DNA of 64,000 nucleotides from Paracoccus aminovorans (lineage in GTDB: Bacteria; Pseudomonadota; Alphaproteobacteria; Rhodobacterales; Rhodobacteraceae). The notes under the pieces were generated by a model, which saw only the letters and a program-made list of their open reading frames with translations, was not told where the DNA came from and made no database searches. The translations under genes were made by a program, and so were the position numbers. Below are positions 16,077 to 30,433 of the stretch, piece after piece. The first letter of the stretch is position 1; each line of letters opens with the position of its first letter. The stretch is taken from assembly GCF_001546115.1 (NCBI RefSeq), contig NZ_KQ955208.1, positions 144,822-208,821 of the forward strand, given 5' to 3'.

Positions 16077-17939
16077 ATGACGATGCCCTTTTTGCGACAT
16101 GCCCCGATGGCCCTGCTGCTGGCGCTGCTGCCCGTCACCGCCCCCGCGCAAGAGCCCAAGCCCGGGACCATCGTGTCGCATGGCATCGCGGTCTTCGGCA
16201 CGCCCGAACTGCCGGCGGATTATCCGCATCTGCGTTACGTGAACCCGGATGCGCCCAAGGGCGGCGAGATCTCGGAATGGGGAATCGGCGGCTTCGACAG
16301 CTACAACCCCTTTACCCATCGCGGCCGCGCCACCGCGCTGTCGGTCATCATGCTGGAACGGCTGATGGAGGATCCGGCGGATGAGCGCGGCTCGTCCTAT
16401 TGCCTGCTCTGCGAGACCATCGAATATCCCGAAAGCCGCGATTGGGTGATCTTCCATCTGCGGCCCGAGGCGAAATTCTCGGACGGCACGCCGCTGACCG
16501 CGCATGACGTGCTGTTTTCCTTTGAGCTTCTGCGCGACAAGGGCCTGTCGTCCTATCGCACCGGCATCGCCAAGATGGTCGCCAAGGCCGAGGTGATCGA
16601 CGAGCATACGATCAAGTTCATCTTCCAGCCCGGCTATCCGCGCCGCGACGTGATCCAGCAGGTCGGCAGCCAGATCGTGTTCTCGCGCGAGGATTTCCGC
16701 AAGAACAAGCGCGACATCGAACAGTCGAGCAATATCCCCTTCCTGGGCTCGGGACCCTATGTCTTCGACAGCGCCGAGATGGGGCGCTCGCTCAGCGTCA
16801 GGCGCAACCCGGATTACTGGGGCAAGGACCTGCCGATCAACAAGGGCCGGCACAATTTCGACAAGATCCGCGTGGAGTATTTCTCGGATTACGACGCCGC
16901 CTTCGAGGCGTTCAAGGCCGGGGTCTATACCTTCCGCAACGAGACCTCCTCGATCCACTGGGCGACGCGCTATGACTTCCCGGCGCTGAAATCCGGCGCG
17001 GTCAAGCAGGAGGTGCTGCCGAACGGCGATCTCGCCACCGGGCAAAGCTGGATCTTCAACCTGCGGCGCGAGACCTGGCAGGACATCCGCGTGCGCCAGG
17101 CCATCGGGCTGATGTTCAACTTCGAATGGTCGAACGAGACGCTGTTCTATGGGCTCAACACCCGCGTCAACAGCTTCTGGGACAACAGCGAACTGGCCGC
17201 GACCGGCAAGCCCTCGCCCGAGGAGCTGGCGCTGCTGGAACCCCTGGCGAAGGACCTGCCCGAGGGCGTCCTGACCGAGGATGCGGTGGTGCAGCCGGTC
17301 TCGGGAAAGACCCAGCTCGACCGCAAGAACCTGCGCGCGGCCTCGGCGCTTTTGGATCAGGCGGGCTGGAAGCCGGGGCCGGACGGCATGCGCGTGAACC
17401 AGAAGGGCCAGCGGCTGAAGCTGGAGATCCTGAACGACAACCAGAGCTTCGACCGCATCATCAACCCCTTCGTGCAGAACCTGCGCGCGCTTGGCGTCGA
17501 TGCCGTGAACGCGCGGGTCGACGATGCCGAGATGACCAACCGCACCCGCGGCCATGATTTCGATATGATCACCGACAATTTCGCGCAGCTTGGCTTCTAT
17601 GTCGGCGGCGGCACCGAGCAGGTCTTCGGCTCGGAAAACGTGGGCGATGTGTTCAACCCGATGGGGCTGGCGAACCCGGCCATCGACGCGCTGATCGAGA
17701 AGGGGATCGAGGCCAAGACCCAGGTCGAGATGGACGCCATCGTCCATGCGCTGGACCGCAGCCTGCGCGCCCTGCGCTTCTGGGTGCCGCAATGGTACAA
17801 GGCCGATTACACCCTGGCCTATTACGATATCTATGCCCACCCCGAGAAGCTGCCGCCCTATCTGCTGGGTGAACTTGATTTCTGGTGGTATGACGCGGAT
17901 AAGGCGGAAAAGCTGAAACAATCCGGCGCGCTGCGCTAG
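16077..17939 (+). CDS. yejA: peptide ABC transporter substrate-binding protein (family 5)
   Basis: A 620-residue periplasmic binding protein. The ATG at 16077 has an AAGGACGAG ribosome site and gives a clean signal peptide ([20 protein letters not shown]...APAQE); the frame is open further upstream but without signal-like sequence. The mature part is SBP family 5: [20 protein letters not shown], then a cluster around GSGPYVF and [10 protein letters not shown]. With the two permeases and double ATPase downstream it forms a YejABEF-type importer, known for uptake of peptides such as microcin C in E. coli. The native substrate here is not known. Confidence 0.92.
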   Translation: MTMPFLRHAPMALLLALLPVTAPAQEPKPGTIVSHGIAVFGTPELPADYPHLRYVNPDAPKGGEISEWGIGGFDSYNPFTHRGRATALSVIMLERLMEDPADERGSSYCLLCETIEYPESRDWVIFHLRPEAKFSDGTPLTAHDVLFSFELLRDKGLSSYRTGIAKMVAKAEVIDEHTIKFIFQPGYPRRDVIQQVGSQIVFSREDFRKNKRDIEQSSNIPFLGSGPYVFDSAEMGRSLSVRRNPDYWGKDLPINKGRHNFDKIRVEYFSDYDAAFEAFKAGVYTFRNETSSIHWATRYDFPALKSGAVKQEVLPNGDLATGQSWIFNLRRETWQDIRVRQAIGLMFNFEWSNETLFYGLNTRVNSFWDNSELAATGKPSPEELALLEPLAKDLPEGVLTEDAVVQPVSGKTQLDRKNLRAASALLDQAGWKPGPDGMRVNQKGQRLKLEILNDNQSFDRIINPFVQNLRALGVDAVNARVDDAEMTNRTRGHDFDMITDNFAQLGFYVGGGTEQVFGSENVGDVFNPMGLANPAIDALIEKGIEAKTQVEMDAIVHALDRSLRALRFWVPQWYKADYTLAYYDIYAHPEKLPPYLLGELDFWWYDADKAEKLKQSGALR

Positions 17940-17982
17940 GCCCCCGGGCCCGGGCACAGAGCAAGGCGGAGCAAAGGGGCGG

Positions 17983-19125
17983 ATGGCAGCCTATATCCTG
18001 CGGCGTTTGCTGCTGATCATACCCACGCTGATCGGCATCATGCTGGTCAATTTCACGCTGACGCAATTCGTCCCCGGCGGCCCGATCGAGCAGATCATCG
18101 CCCGCGTCCAGGGCGAAGGCGACGCCCTGCGCAACATCACCGGCGGCGGCGATGCGCAGGCGGCGCAATCGACCGAATATGCCGGCGCCCGCGGCATCCC
18201 GCCCGAGCTTCTGGACCAACTGGAAGTGCAGATGGGCTTTGCCAGGATCGCCTGCACGCCCGCGCATGAGGGCGAGCCCGACCTGAAATCGCCCGAATGC
18301 CACAAGGAAAAGATCGGCGCCGCGCAGCGCTTCCTGATCATGCTGGGCAACTACCTGCGCTTCGATTTCGGCACCAGCTTCTTCCGCTCGATCTCGGTCA
18401 TCGACCTGGTGCTGGAAAAGATGCCGGTCTCGATCACCCTGGGGCTGTGGTCGACGCTGATCGCCTATCTGATCTCGATCCCGCTCGGCATCCGCAAGGC
18501 GGTGCGCGCCGGCACCAGTTTCGACACCTGGACCAGCGGCATCATCATCGTGGGTTACGCCATCCCGGCCTTCCTGTTCGCGGTGCTCTTGATGGTGCTC
18601 TTCGCCGGCGGCAGCTATTGGCAGATCTTCCCGCTGCGCGGCCTGACCTCGGACAATTTCGCCGACCTCAGCCTGTGGGGCAAGGTCAAGGACTATCTCT
18701 GGCACATCACCCTGCCGGTGCTGGCGACGACGATCTCCAGCTTCGCCACGCTGACGCTGCTGACCAAGAACAGCTTCCTGGACGAGATCAACAAGCAATA
18801 TGTCATGACCGCCCGCGCCAAGGGCCTGACCGAGCGCCGCGTGCTTTACGGCCACGTCTTCCGCAATGCCATGCTGATCGTGATCGCGGGTTTTCCGGCC
18901 ATGTTCCTGGGCGTGTTCTTCGGCTCGTCGATCCTGATCGAGACCATCTTCTCGCTCGACGGCCTAGGACGGCTGGGCTTCGAGGCGGCGGTGCAGCGCG
19001 ACTATCCGGTGATCTTCGGCACGCTCTATGTCTTCGGCCTGCTGGGTCTCTTGGTCGGGATCCTCTCGGACCTGATGTATGTGCTGGTCGACCCGCGCAT
19101 CGACTTCGAGCGGAGGGCCGGCTGA
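17983..19125 (+). CDS. yejB: peptide ABC transporter permease, first subunit
   Basis: A 380-residue inner-membrane permease. The N-terminal [20 protein letters not shown] is the standard first helix of oligopeptide permeases. A long periplasmic insert (residues 35-120, including the pair of Cys at [18 protein letters not shown]) is typical of YejB rather than OppB. The EAA cytoplasmic loop that docks the ATPase is seen in [20 protein letters not shown]. The gene begins 43 bases after yejA, and its TGA overlaps the ATG of yejE. Confidence 0.93.
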   Translation: MAAYILRRLLLIIPTLIGIMLVNFTLTQFVPGGPIEQIIARVQGEGDALRNITGGGDAQAAQSTEYAGARGIPPELLDQLEVQMGFARIACTPAHEGEPDLKSPECHKEKIGAAQRFLIMLGNYLRFDFGTSFFRSISVIDLVLEKMPVSITLGLWSTLIAYLISIPLGIRKAVRAGTSFDTWTSGIIIVGYAIPAFLFAVLLMVLFAGGSYWQIFPLRGLTSDNFADLSLWGKVKDYLWHITLPVLATTISSFATLTLLTKNSFLDEINKQYVMTARAKGLTERRVLYGHVFRNAMLIVIAGFPAMFLGVFFGSSILIETIFSLDGLGRLGFEAAVQRDYPVIFGTLYVFGLLGLLVGILSDLMYVLVDPRIDFERRAG

Positions 19126-20227
19126 TGGCGATGTCGGAACTGAACCGCCGCCGGCTGCGCAATTTCCGCCGCAACACGCGCGCCTTCTGGTCGCTGATCC
19201 TGTTCACGCTGCTGTTCGTGGCCTCGCTGTTTGCGGAGCTTATCGCCAATGACAAGCCGATCGTGGTCAGCTACCGGGGCGGGCTGTATTTCCCGGTCTA
19301 CAAATTCTACCCCGAGACCGCCTTCGGCGGCGATTTCGGCACCGAGGCGATCTATACCGACCCCGGCGTGCAATGCCTGATCGTCACCGGCGGCCGGCAG
19401 GAATGCTGGGACGACCCCGAGGGCACCGAGAAACTGGCCCGCGACACCGGCGAGGTCGGCGGCGAGGCGGTCGAGAAGGGCTGGATGATCTGGCCCGCCA
19501 TCCCCTATCACTACCGCACCATCAACAACGTCGGCACCGCGCCAAGCGCCCCGGACCGCGCCCATCTGCTGGGCACCGACGACACCTCGCGCGACGTGCT
19601 GGCGCGGGTGATCTACGGCTTCCGGCTGTCGGTCCTGTTCACGCTGATCGTGACCGCCATCAGCTCGGTCATCGGCATCAGTGCCGGCGCCGTGCAGGGC
19701 TATTTCGGCGGCCGCACCGACCTGTTCCTGCAACGCATGCTGGAAATCTGGGGCTCGACGCCTTCGCTCTACGTCATCATCATCCTGTTCGCGATCCTGG
19801 GACGCAGCTTCTGGCTGCTGGTGTTCGTGTCCATCCTGTTCGGCTGGCCGGCGCTGGTCGGCGTGGTCCGGGCCGAGTTCCTGCGGGCGCGCAACTTCGA
19901 ATATGTCCGCGCCGCCCGCGCGCTGGGGGTCAGCGACCGCACCATCATGTTCCGCCACATCCTGCCCAACGCCATGGTGGCGACCCTGACCATGCTGCCC
20001 TTTGTCGTCACCGGGGTGATCTCGTCGCTGGCGGCGCTGGATTATCTGGGCTACGGCCTGCCGACCTCGGCGCCGTCGCTGGGCGAGCTGGCCTTGCAGG
20101 CCAAGCAGAACCTGCAGGCGCCTTGGCTGGGCTTCACCGCCTTCTTCACCTTCGCCATCATGCTGTCGCTGCTGGTGTTCATCTTCGAGGGCGTGCGCGA
20201 TGCCTTCGACCCAAGAAAGACCTTCCG

Positions 20228-20231
<4 letters not shown>
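19125..20231 (+). CDS. yejE: peptide ABC transporter permease, second subunit
   Basis: A 368-residue inner-membrane permease. One transmembrane helix (FWSLILFTLLFVASLFAELI) precedes a large periplasmic loop (residues 45-150) specific to YejE, then the permease core with five helices. LGTDDTSRDVLARVIYGFRL is the conserved OppC-type entry, and RAARALGVSDRTIMFRHILP is the EAA loop. The start overlaps the yejB stop (TGATG) and the stop overlaps the yejF start (ATGA), so translation is coupled. Confidence 0.93.
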
Positions 20232-21819
<1,588 letters not shown>

Positions 21820-21823
<4 letters not shown>

Positions 21824-23037
21824 AGATCCTGTTCGTCCACCAGAATTTCCCCGCCCAGTTCCTGCACCTGGCCCCGGCGCTGGCGGCGCGCGGCCATCAC
21901 GTCATGGGGCTGACCGACGAAAAGAACCCGCGCCCCAGCCCGGTGCGGGTGGTGCGCTACAAGGCGCCCGAGGACATGAAGCTGCCCGGCATCCTGGGCC
22001 GCACCTACAGCGAACATGCCGAGCGCGGCTGGCTGACCGCGCGCGGTTGCCGGGCGCTGCGCGACCGCCACGACTATACGCCCGACGTGATCTTCGGCCA
22101 TTCCGGCTGGGGCGAGACGCTGTTCCTGCACGAGATCTGGCCCCGGGCGAAGCTGCTAGTCTATGCCGAGCTTCTGTATCGCACCCGTGGCCATGACGTC
22201 GGCTTCGACCCCGAGATTAGCCCCGACAGCGACGAGGGCCGGGTCGCCACCATCGCCCGCTCGGCGCATCTGATCCAGGGGCTGGTGCAGGCGGACGCGG
22301 GCCTGGCGCCGACGCGCTATCAGGCCGAAAGTTTCCCGCCCGAGCTGCGCCAGAAGCTGACCGTCATCCATGACGGTATCGACACCGACAAGGTCTGCCC
22401 GAATCCGGCGGCGGAATTCACCCTGCCGGATGGGCGGGTGCTGCGGCCGGGCGACGAGGTGCTGACCTATGTCTCGCGCTCGCTGGAGCCCTATCGCGGC
22501 TTTCACCGCTTCATGCGCGCGCTGCCCGCGGTGATGCGGGCGCGGCCGGATGCCCAGGTGGTGCTGGTCGGCGGCGACGGCGTCAGCTACGGCAGCCCGC
22601 CGCGCGATGCCGCCGGCTGGAAGGAGAAGATGCTGGCCGAACTCGACGGCCAGCTCGACCTGTCGCGCATCCATTTCATGGGCCGCGTGCCCTATCCGCA
22701 ATACCTGGCGCTGCTGCAGGTCGCCAAGGTGCATTGCTACCTGACCTATCCCTTCGTGCTGAGCTGGTCGCTGACCGAGGCGATGGCGGCCGGCTGCCAG
22801 ATCGTCGCCTCGGATACCGAGCCGGTGCGCGAACTGGTCCGGGATGGCGAGAACGGCCGGCTGGTGCCGTTCTTCGACCAGCCGGCGCTGGAGGCGGCTT
22901 TGGTCAAGGCCCTGGCCGGCGACCCCGAGGCGGCGCGGCTGAAGGCGGCGGCGCGGCAGACGATCCTGGACAGATACGACCTCAAGCGGCACAGCCTGCC
23001 GCGGCTGATCGACTGGGTGGAAAGTTTCGCGCCCTGA
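21820..23037 (+). CDS. glycosyltransferase, family 4 type
   Basis: A 405-residue GT-B glycosyltransferase. The N-terminal domain starts MKILFVHQNFPAQFLHLAPA and contains a GHSGWGETLFL loop; the GT4-type C-terminal domain begins near residue 200 (VIHDGIDTDKV), with SRSLEPYRGFHRFMRA, VLVGGDGVSYG and the nucleotide-sugar-binding SWSLTEAMAAGCQIVASD. The likely role is transfer of a sugar to a surface polysaccharide. It is the last gene of the yej operon, joined to yejF by an ATGA overlap, and the link between a peptide importer and a glycosyltransferase is unexplained. A bidirectional terminator follows. Confidence 0.9.
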
Positions 23038-23041
23038 CGAA

Positions 23042-23076
23042 AAAGGCCGCGCCGGGTGGGCGCGGCCTTGGTTTTT
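23042..23076. terminator. bidirectional Rho-independent terminator
   Basis: The stem GGCCGCGCC/GGCGCGGCC is flanked by AAAAA on the left and TTGGTTTTT on the right. It can stop the yej/glycosyltransferase operon from the left and the Hint-protein gene from the right. Confidence 0.88.
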
Positions 23077-24263
23077 CAGGCGACCAGCGGCTGGCCGTTC
23101 TGCGCGTGGCGATGCGCGAGCTTGCGCGCCTGCCGGCCCGAGGCCAGGAGCCGGGCGCCCAGGGGCTCGTGCAGCCGCTCGGCCAGTTCCGGGAAGATCG
23201 CCATGATCTCGGCCACCGCCTTGGCGGGCAGCGATTCCAGCGCCTGCGGACCCAGATAGAGCGACTCGGTCGCGGCGCCGTTCGCCTGCACCACCTCGTG
23301 GCGGTCGAACAGCAGGTGGACATATTCCACCGCCTCGAGATCATGCGCCAGGTCGACGCCCTCGATCAGCAGCAGCTGCTTGGCCGCGACAAGGATCTCG
23401 TCCGTGCCGAACATGCGCCGGGCGATGCGCGAGCGCAGCAGGATGCGATGCTGCGGCGAGACCAGCAGATCGGCGGCCGGCTGGTTCGGACCCAGCGCGC
23501 CGGCCTTGATCCGCACCGGCACCAGCGCCGGATTGGCGGCAAGCTTGCCGGCATCGAAGCGCCGGCGTCCGATCCAGCGGATCGGCTGGGCGCCATGGTC
23601 GGCGGTCAGCACCAGGTCGCCGACCGTCAGCGTCTCGACCGCGACGGCGCCCTGCGGCGTATCGATCAGCGTGCCGGCGGTGAAGCAGGGGAAGACCTCG
23701 GCGTCGTCGAGGTCCAGCGTGCCCTCTGCGTCATAGGCGACATTGACCACGACAGTGTCGAGCAGGTCCTGAATCGCTCCCGCGAAGGGCGCCAGCAGCG
23801 CATTGTCCGCGAGTTCCGAGATATTGATGTCGGCCAGGTTGATGGGCGTTTCGAAGGGCGGCAAGCCGATGGAGCCGGTGATGGTCAGCCCGAGGTGGTC
23901 CGCATCCAGCGGCTCGTCGCTGACGAAACTGACGGTGCCATCGCTGGCGGTCATGAAGGAGCCGCTGATCGGATTGAGCTGGATCGAAAGCGAGGCGAGG
24001 CCAAGGTCCAACCCCACCGCTGCCGTCGACAGCGTGCCCGTGCCGGCAAAGGTGCCTTCAGCCAGCGAATCGCCATTGGCATCGACCAGCGACATCGCGT
24101 CGCCTCGGTCGAGCGTCGTGGCTTCGGTAGCCTCGACGTCATATTGCGAGAATTCGTTCGAAGTATAGAGTTCGTTGAGCAGCAGGTTGTTGCCGAGGCC
24201 GAGCACCGGGGTTTCGGCATTCAGATCAATGGTCGCGTCGGGAATTGGTGTGTAATAAGGCAT
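23076..24263 (-). CDS. Hint-domain (Hedgehog/intein-type) protein
   Basis: A 395-residue protein. Residues 1-190 are an acidic beta-rich leader without signal peptide (MPYYTPIPDATIDLNAETPV). At Cys193 begins a Hint_2 domain: FPCFTAGTLIDTPQGAVAVE, then VGDLVLTADHGAQPIRWIGR and SPQHRILLR. Such proteins are abundant in Rhodobacteraceae and many are exported through type I secretion. The domain can in principle cleave at its N-terminal Cys, but the C-terminal Asn/Ser splice junction of true inteins is absent, so protein splicing is unlikely. A CAGGAGC ribosome site precedes the ATG. Confidence 0.88.
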   Translation of the reverse strand: MPYYTPIPDATIDLNAETPVLGLGNNLLLNELYTSNEFSQYDVEATEATTLDRGDAMSLVDANGDSLAEGTFAGTGTLSTAAVGLDLGLASLSIQLNPISGSFMTASDGTVSFVSDEPLDADHLGLTITGSIGLPPFETPINLADINISELADNALLAPFAGAIQDLLDTVVVNVAYDAEGTLDLDDAEVFPCFTAGTLIDTPQGAVAVETLTVGDLVLTADHGAQPIRWIGRRRFDAGKLAANPALVPVRIKAGALGPNQPAADLLVSPQHRILLRSRIARRMFGTDEILVAAKQLLLIEGVDLAHDLEAVEYVHLLFDRHEVVQANGAATESLYLGPQALESLPAKAVAEIMAIFPELAERLHEPLGARLLASGRQARKLAHRHAQNGQPLVA

Positions 24264-24452
24264 TCTTAGCTCCTGTGACAGGCAGGGAGGACCCTTGCCG
24301 AAGGCTGGAAGGCAGCAACCGCCGGCCAGAGAAGCCGAAGGATGCCGCTCAATCAGAAGGCGAAATTAACCAAGATAGCAAGCCCTAAGCGGATTTCCGC
24401 GCAGAATTTTTCATTTATTTCAATTGTCTGCTTTTGTCTGCCTGAAATGCGC

Positions 24453-24483
24453 ACGAAAAAGCCGCCCCGAAGGGCGGCTTTCC
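24453..24483 (-). terminator. Rho-independent terminator of glnA
   Basis: On the minus strand AAAGCCGCCC-TTCG-GGGCGGCTTTTT lies about 20 bases after the glnA stop codon. The 190-bp AT-richer gap between it and the Hint gene contains no gene. Confidence 0.9.
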
Positions 24484-24502
24484 GGATCACTGTCCAGCCG
24501 GC

Positions 24503-25909
24503 TTAGCAGCTGTAATACATCGCGTATTCGATGGGGTGGGGGGTATGCTCATAGGCATAGACCTCTTCCCATTTCAGCTTGATGTAGCCCTCCAGCTGGT
24601 CGCGGGTGAAGACGTCGCCGGCCAGCAGGAAGTCCATGTCCTTCTCCAGCTCCTCCAGCGCTTCGCGCAGCGAACCGCAGACGGTCGGGATCTCGGCCAG
24701 CTCTTCGGGCGGCAGGTCATACAGGTCCTTGTCCGAGGCCGGGCCCGGGTCGATCTTGTTCTTGATGCCGTCGAGGCCGGCCATCAGCAGCGCGGCGAAG
24801 GCCAGGTAGGGGTTCGCGGCCGGGTCAGGGAAACGGGCCTCGACGCGCTTGGCCTTCGGCGATTCGGTCCACGGAATGCGCACGCAGCCCGAGCGGTTGC
24901 GGGCCGAATAGGCGCGCAGCACCGGGGCCTCGAAGCCCGGGATCAGCCGCTTGTAGCTGTTGGTCGCCGGGTTTGTCAGCGCGTTCAGCGCCTTGGCGTG
25001 CTTGAGGATGCCGCCGATGAACCACAGCGCCTCCTGCGACAGGTCGGCATATTTGTCGCCGGCGAACAGCGGCTTGCCGTCCTTCCAGATCGACATGTTG
25101 ACGTGCATGCCCGAGCCGTTGTCGCCCTTCATCGGCTTCGGCATGAAGGTCGCCGACTTGCCATAGGCCGCCGCCACGTTGTGGATGACGTATTTGTACT
25201 TCTGGATGTTGTCGGCCTGCTGGACCAGCCCGCCGAAGATCATGCCCAGCTCGTGCTGGCCCGAGGCGACCTCGTGGTGGTGCTTGTCGACCTTGATGCC
25301 CATGCGCTTCATGGTGGACAGCATCTCGCCGCGGATGTCCTGGCCGGCGTCGATCGGGTTCACCGGGAAATAGCCGCCCTTGTGGGGCGCGCGGTGACCG
25401 AGGTTGCCGTCCTCATAGGCGGTGTCGGTGTTCCAGGCGGCATCGACCGAGTCGATCTCGAACGAGACCTTCTGCGGCGAGATCTGGTATTTCACGTCGT
25501 CGAACAGGAAGAACTCGGCCTCGGGCCCGAAATAGGCGGTGTCGCCGATGCCGCTGGATTTCAGATAGGCCTCGGCCTTGACCGCGGTGCCGCGCGGGTC
25601 GCGGGGATAGGCCTCGCCGGTGTCGGGCTCGACCACGTTGCAATGCACGCACAGCGTCTTTTCGGCATAGAACGGGTCGATGTAGACCGAGGACGGGTCG
25701 AGCATCAGCTTCATGTCGGACTGGTCGATGGACTTCCAGCCGGCGATCGACGAGCCGTCGAACATGAAGCCTTCCTCGAAGAAGTCCTCGTCGACCAGGT
25801 CGGCGACCAGCGTGACATGTTGCAGCTTGCCCTTGGGATCGGTGAAGCGGACGTCGACATATTCGACCTCTTCCGTCTTCATCAGATCCAGAACGTCCTT
25901 GACTTGCAT
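24503..25909 (-). CDS. glnA: glutamine synthetase, type I
   Basis: A 468-residue type I glutamine synthetase that makes glutamine from glutamate, ammonia and ATP as a dodecamer. Visible landmarks are [11 protein letters not shown] (50-60), the metal and glutamate-binding GPEAEFF (128-134), the loop [20 protein letters not shown] in the ATP site, and the adenylylation Tyr397 in DLYDLPPEE. The ATG at 25909 is used because GGAGGAAGG lies just ahead of it; an in-frame ATG 18 bases upstream overlaps that site. It follows glnB by 73 bases in one operon and is expected to be controlled by nitrogen status through PII and GlnE-type adenylylation. Confidence 0.97.
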   Translation of the reverse strand: MQVKDVLDLMKTEEVEYVDVRFTDPKGKLQHVTLVADLVDEDFFEEGFMFDGSSIAGWKSIDQSDMKLMLDPSSVYIDPFYAEKTLCVHCNVVEPDTGEAYPRDPRGTAVKAEAYLKSSGIGDTAYFGPEAEFFLFDDVKYQISPQKVSFEIDSVDAAWNTDTAYEDGNLGHRAPHKGGYFPVNPIDAGQDIRGEMLSTMKRMGIKVDKHHHEVASGQHELGMIFGGLVQQADNIQKYKYVIHNVAAAYGKSATFMPKPMKGDNGSGMHVNMSIWKDGKPLFAGDKYADLSQEALWFIGGILKHAKALNALTNPATNSYKRLIPGFEAPVLRAYSARNRSGCVRIPWTESPKAKRVEARFPDPAANPYLAFAALLMAGLDGIKNKIDPGPASDKDLYDLPPEELAEIPTVCGSLREALEELEKDMDFLLAGDVFTRDQLEGYIKLKWEEVYAYEHTPHPIEYAMYYSC

Positions 25910-25982
25910 TGGGGTTCCTTCCTCCATCAGTCGGCCCGGCGCCGCCGCCGGGCGAGTGTCATCGAAAAACTGCGCGGGTGGA

Positions 25983-27995
<2,013 letters not shown>

Positions 27996-28070
27996 CTTTT
28001 CCGCTCGCACGCGCCGAGGGGCTTTGCTATGACGGCAGCGATCCGCCGGCCCTGGCCCCCGGATCGCGCC

Positions 28071-28155
28071 GCGGGTATGGCGGAATTGGCAGACGCACCA
28101 GGTTTAGGTCCTGGCGCCGCAAGGCGTGGGGGTTCAAGTCCCTCTACCCGCACCA
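28071..28155 (+). tRNA. tRNA-Leu (anticodon TAG)
   Basis: The acceptor stem GCGGGTA/TACCCGC, the D-arm beginning TGGCGGAATTGGCAGACGC, the anticodon stem CCAGG/CCTGG with loop TTTAGGT (anticodon TAG), a long class II variable arm, and a T-arm with GGTTCAAGTCC are all present. The discriminator A and an encoded CCA complete the 3' end. Length is 85 nt. Confidence 0.96.
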
Positions 28156-28479
28156 CCGAAACAGCACCGGATCATCCGCAGGGCGGCCAGTCACGGCCGA
28201 TTCGCGTCTTGTGCGGGTTTTCCGTGCATCGGGCCATCGGGCAGGCATGACTTATCCTGTGGGTATCGCACGATTTTTGCACGCCCAGAGTGAATCTCCC
28301 CGCAATTCACCCGTCCTTAATATGTCCAATTTAGCCTGCGCAAGCATGGAGGAGGACAGGCCAGCAGCTTCTTGCCAAGCGGGTCACAGGCTTTCGGCGC
28401 GATGGCGCCGCAGCCGAATCGGCCAGCTTTACCTGCGGAAGCCTCGCGTGCTTAGCCAAGCCCCGAGAAAGGACACCAC
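28156..28479. other. gap between tRNA-Leu and the RTX gene
   Basis: No gene, repeat or terminator with a T-run is visible in this 324-bp stretch. It probably contains the promoter of the RTX gene; an AGAAAGGA ribosome site lies just before 28480. Confidence 0.5.
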
Positions 28480-29634
28480 ATGCCAACAAACAACGACGAT
28501 CTCATCTACAGCACGTCTGTGAACGACCGCATCCAGGGGCTGACCGGCGCGGATACCTTCTACTGGACCCCCAGCGGCCAGGATACGTTCATCGGCGGCG
28601 ACCAGGGCGAACGCTATGATCCGAACCCCTATCTGGACCGCACGGGCGGGGACCAGCTGCACATCCAGGGCAATGCCGGGGTCAACGTCCGCTTCGCCAC
28701 CACCGAAGACGGGCTGGCCAAGGTCGGCGGCCACAGCCTGAAATTCGAGGGAATCGAGCGTTTCTACGGCACCAGCGGCAATGACACGATCCGCGCCGCC
28801 GGTTCGATCCTGAAGGAGGCGCATTCCGGCACGCCGGTGCATGGCGTCACCATCTATGCCGGCGCCGGCCATGACATCATCACCGGCACCGCGACCGACG
28901 ACGTGCTGGACGGCGGCGCGGGCAACGACTCGATCTGGGGCGGGGCCGGCAACGACTTCATCCAGTCCTCGACCGGCCACGACCTGATCTATGGCGGCCT
29001 CGGCGATGAGAACATCCGCTGGGGCCTGGGCGACGACGTGGCGCCGGGCAATGACACGATCTATGGCGGCGCCGGCCACGACCTGATCAACATCTGGTCG
29101 GTTGAGCCGGATCACACCGGCGCTTATGTCGAATATATCACCAGCTCGAAGGGCCGCGCCTATACCGACATGGGCGATGTCCACAACGTGCTGCACTTCC
29201 AAAGCATGGAGCAGGGCTGGACCCACCAGGGCCGCGACACGGTGACCGGTGCCAATGCCAGCGTCGGCGTCAATGCGACCGGCATCCAGTTCAACACCCG
29301 CTGGGACAATGACCTGCTGATCGGCACCAATGGCCGCGACACGCTGGAGGGCGGCGAGGATCGCGACACCATCGAGGGCGGGCGCGGCAACGACCTGATC
29401 TCGGCCAATGGCGACTTCACCAGCTGGCAGGCCCCGGGCGACGGCGACGTCGACACGCTGGTCTTCCACGCCGGCTTCGGCCACGACACCGTGCTGGCCT
29501 TCGACGAGGGCGTGGACATCCTGCAATTCGACCGCGGGATGAGCTATTCGGTCTCGGAGGTGGCGCGGGGCACGCTGCTGACATTCGACACCGGCGACAC
29601 GATCCTGCTGTCGAACGTCTTCGACTTCAACTGA
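28480..29634 (+). CDS. RTX-type calcium-binding repeat protein
   Basis: A 384-residue acidic protein with no N-terminal signal peptide. Two blocks of RTX nonapeptides (GGxGxDxUx) are visible: residues 138-200 (DGGAGNDSIWGGAGNDFIQ, YGGLGDENI, YGGAGHDLI) and about 285-310 (LIGTNGRDTLEGG, IEGGRGNDLI). These fold as calcium-bound parallel beta rolls. The C-terminus (DTVLAFDEGVDILQFD...GDTILLSNVF) resembles the unprocessed type I secretion signals of such proteins. No type I exporter, protease or haemolysin domain is adjacent, so its activity is unknown. Confidence 0.88.
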   Translation: MPTNNDDLIYSTSVNDRIQGLTGADTFYWTPSGQDTFIGGDQGERYDPNPYLDRTGGDQLHIQGNAGVNVRFATTEDGLAKVGGHSLKFEGIERFYGTSGNDTIRAAGSILKEAHSGTPVHGVTIYAGAGHDIITGTATDDVLDGGAGNDSIWGGAGNDFIQSSTGHDLIYGGLGDENIRWGLGDDVAPGNDTIYGGAGHDLINIWSVEPDHTGAYVEYITSSKGRAYTDMGDVHNVLHFQSMEQGWTHQGRDTVTGANASVGVNATGIQFNTRWDNDLLIGTNGRDTLEGGEDRDTIEGGRGNDLISANGDFTSWQAPGDGDVDTLVFHAGFGHDTVLAFDEGVDILQFDRGMSYSVSEVARGTLLTFDTGDTILLSNVFDFN

Positions 29635-29643
29635 CGCGGGTGT

Positions 29644-29664
29644 GCGGCCGGGACGTCCGGCCGC
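29644..29664. terminator. GC hairpin after the RTX gene
   Basis: GCGGCCGG-GACGT-CCGGCCGC is a perfect 8-bp stem ten bases after the RTX stop. It lacks a following T-run, so termination is only likely, not certain. Confidence 0.45.
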
Positions 29665-29891
29665 GCATCGAATCGTGCCCTTGCAGGTTGGGGTTGGGTT
29701 TTCCCTTGGTTCGCACAACCGGAAAGCTCAGTCCCTGATCGGGCGAGGGGCTGGAAAGTTTCGCCTTTTCAGTGGTCTGACCCACCGTCAGGACACCAGC
29801 CACACCTGTCCCAAAGGTTAACTGGCCTCTGGGGCCCGAGATCGCTTTAATTGTATTTCATTGAATGGTCTCAATTTTCGGTTGGTGGGTG

Positions 29892-30365
29892 ATGGTGGTG
29901 AATGGTAAGTCCCTGCATGTTGCAGGCGCGGCGCAAGCGGCTGGCGAATGGGTTTTCGACCATCTGCATGGCTCGGGCATCGAAATCGCCGGGCTGGGCT
30001 TTACGGGCTCGGTGCCGGAATGGTGCGAACTGGGCTTCTCGATCTGCGAAAGCTACCTGATCGAGGCGCAGAATCTTTTCCTTGAACAGGATCTCGGCGG
30101 CTTCCTGTCGATCGCCGAGGCCCAGCTGGACGACGATCTGGCCGATCAGGCGCTGGCCCATGCCAACGCGCTGCTGGCGGGGGTGGCCTTCCGCTGGCTG
30201 GCCGGCCAGCTGCATCTGGTCGAAACCGAGGTCGAGCCGGACCTGAACTGGCAGGCGGTCGCCAACCTGTGGCGCGCGATGGAGACGACGCAGGGCGACA
30301 TGCGCCTGCCGCGTCTGGACGCCGGCTTCGAAACCCAGCTGCGCTCGGCCCTGCGGCTGAGCTGA
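29892..30365 (+). CDS. hypothetical protein
   Basis: 157 residues from this ATG (166 from an earlier one at 29865, which has no ribosome site; GGTGGGTG precedes 29892). Codon use is strongly chromosomal from residue 10 on. The middle is a run of amphipathic helices (LIEAQNLFLEQDLGGFLSIA, DDLADQALAHANALLAGVAF), so the fold is probably all-alpha. No signal peptide, membrane segment or known motif was recognised. It ends 68 bases before tex in the same direction and could share its transcript. Confidence 0.6.
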   Translation: MVVNGKSLHVAGAAQAAGEWVFDHLHGSGIEIAGLGFTGSVPEWCELGFSICESYLIEAQNLFLEQDLGGFLSIAEAQLDDDLADQALAHANALLAGVAFRWLAGQLHLVETEVEPDLNWQAVANLWRAMETTQGDMRLPRLDAGFETQLRSALRLS

Positions 30366-30433
30366 ACCGCGGCGCTTGGCGGGCGCGGCGGCTTTGGGTA
30401 AGACTGGCGATCCAGCAGGAAAGGACGCCGGAA

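Noticed and set aside
15225..17957. A 910-codon open frame on the minus strand
   Set aside because: Antisense shadow of cycM and yejA; the low-complexity Arg/Gly/His-rich translation has no domain.
23076..24263. Self-splicing intein
   Set aside because: The Hint domain lacks the C-terminal splice junction and a following extein; it is a stand-alone Hint_2 protein.
28480..29634. Haemolysin or protease toxin
   Set aside because: Only RTX repeats and a secretion-like C-terminus are visible; there is no enzymatic domain, acyltransferase or adjacent type I exporter.
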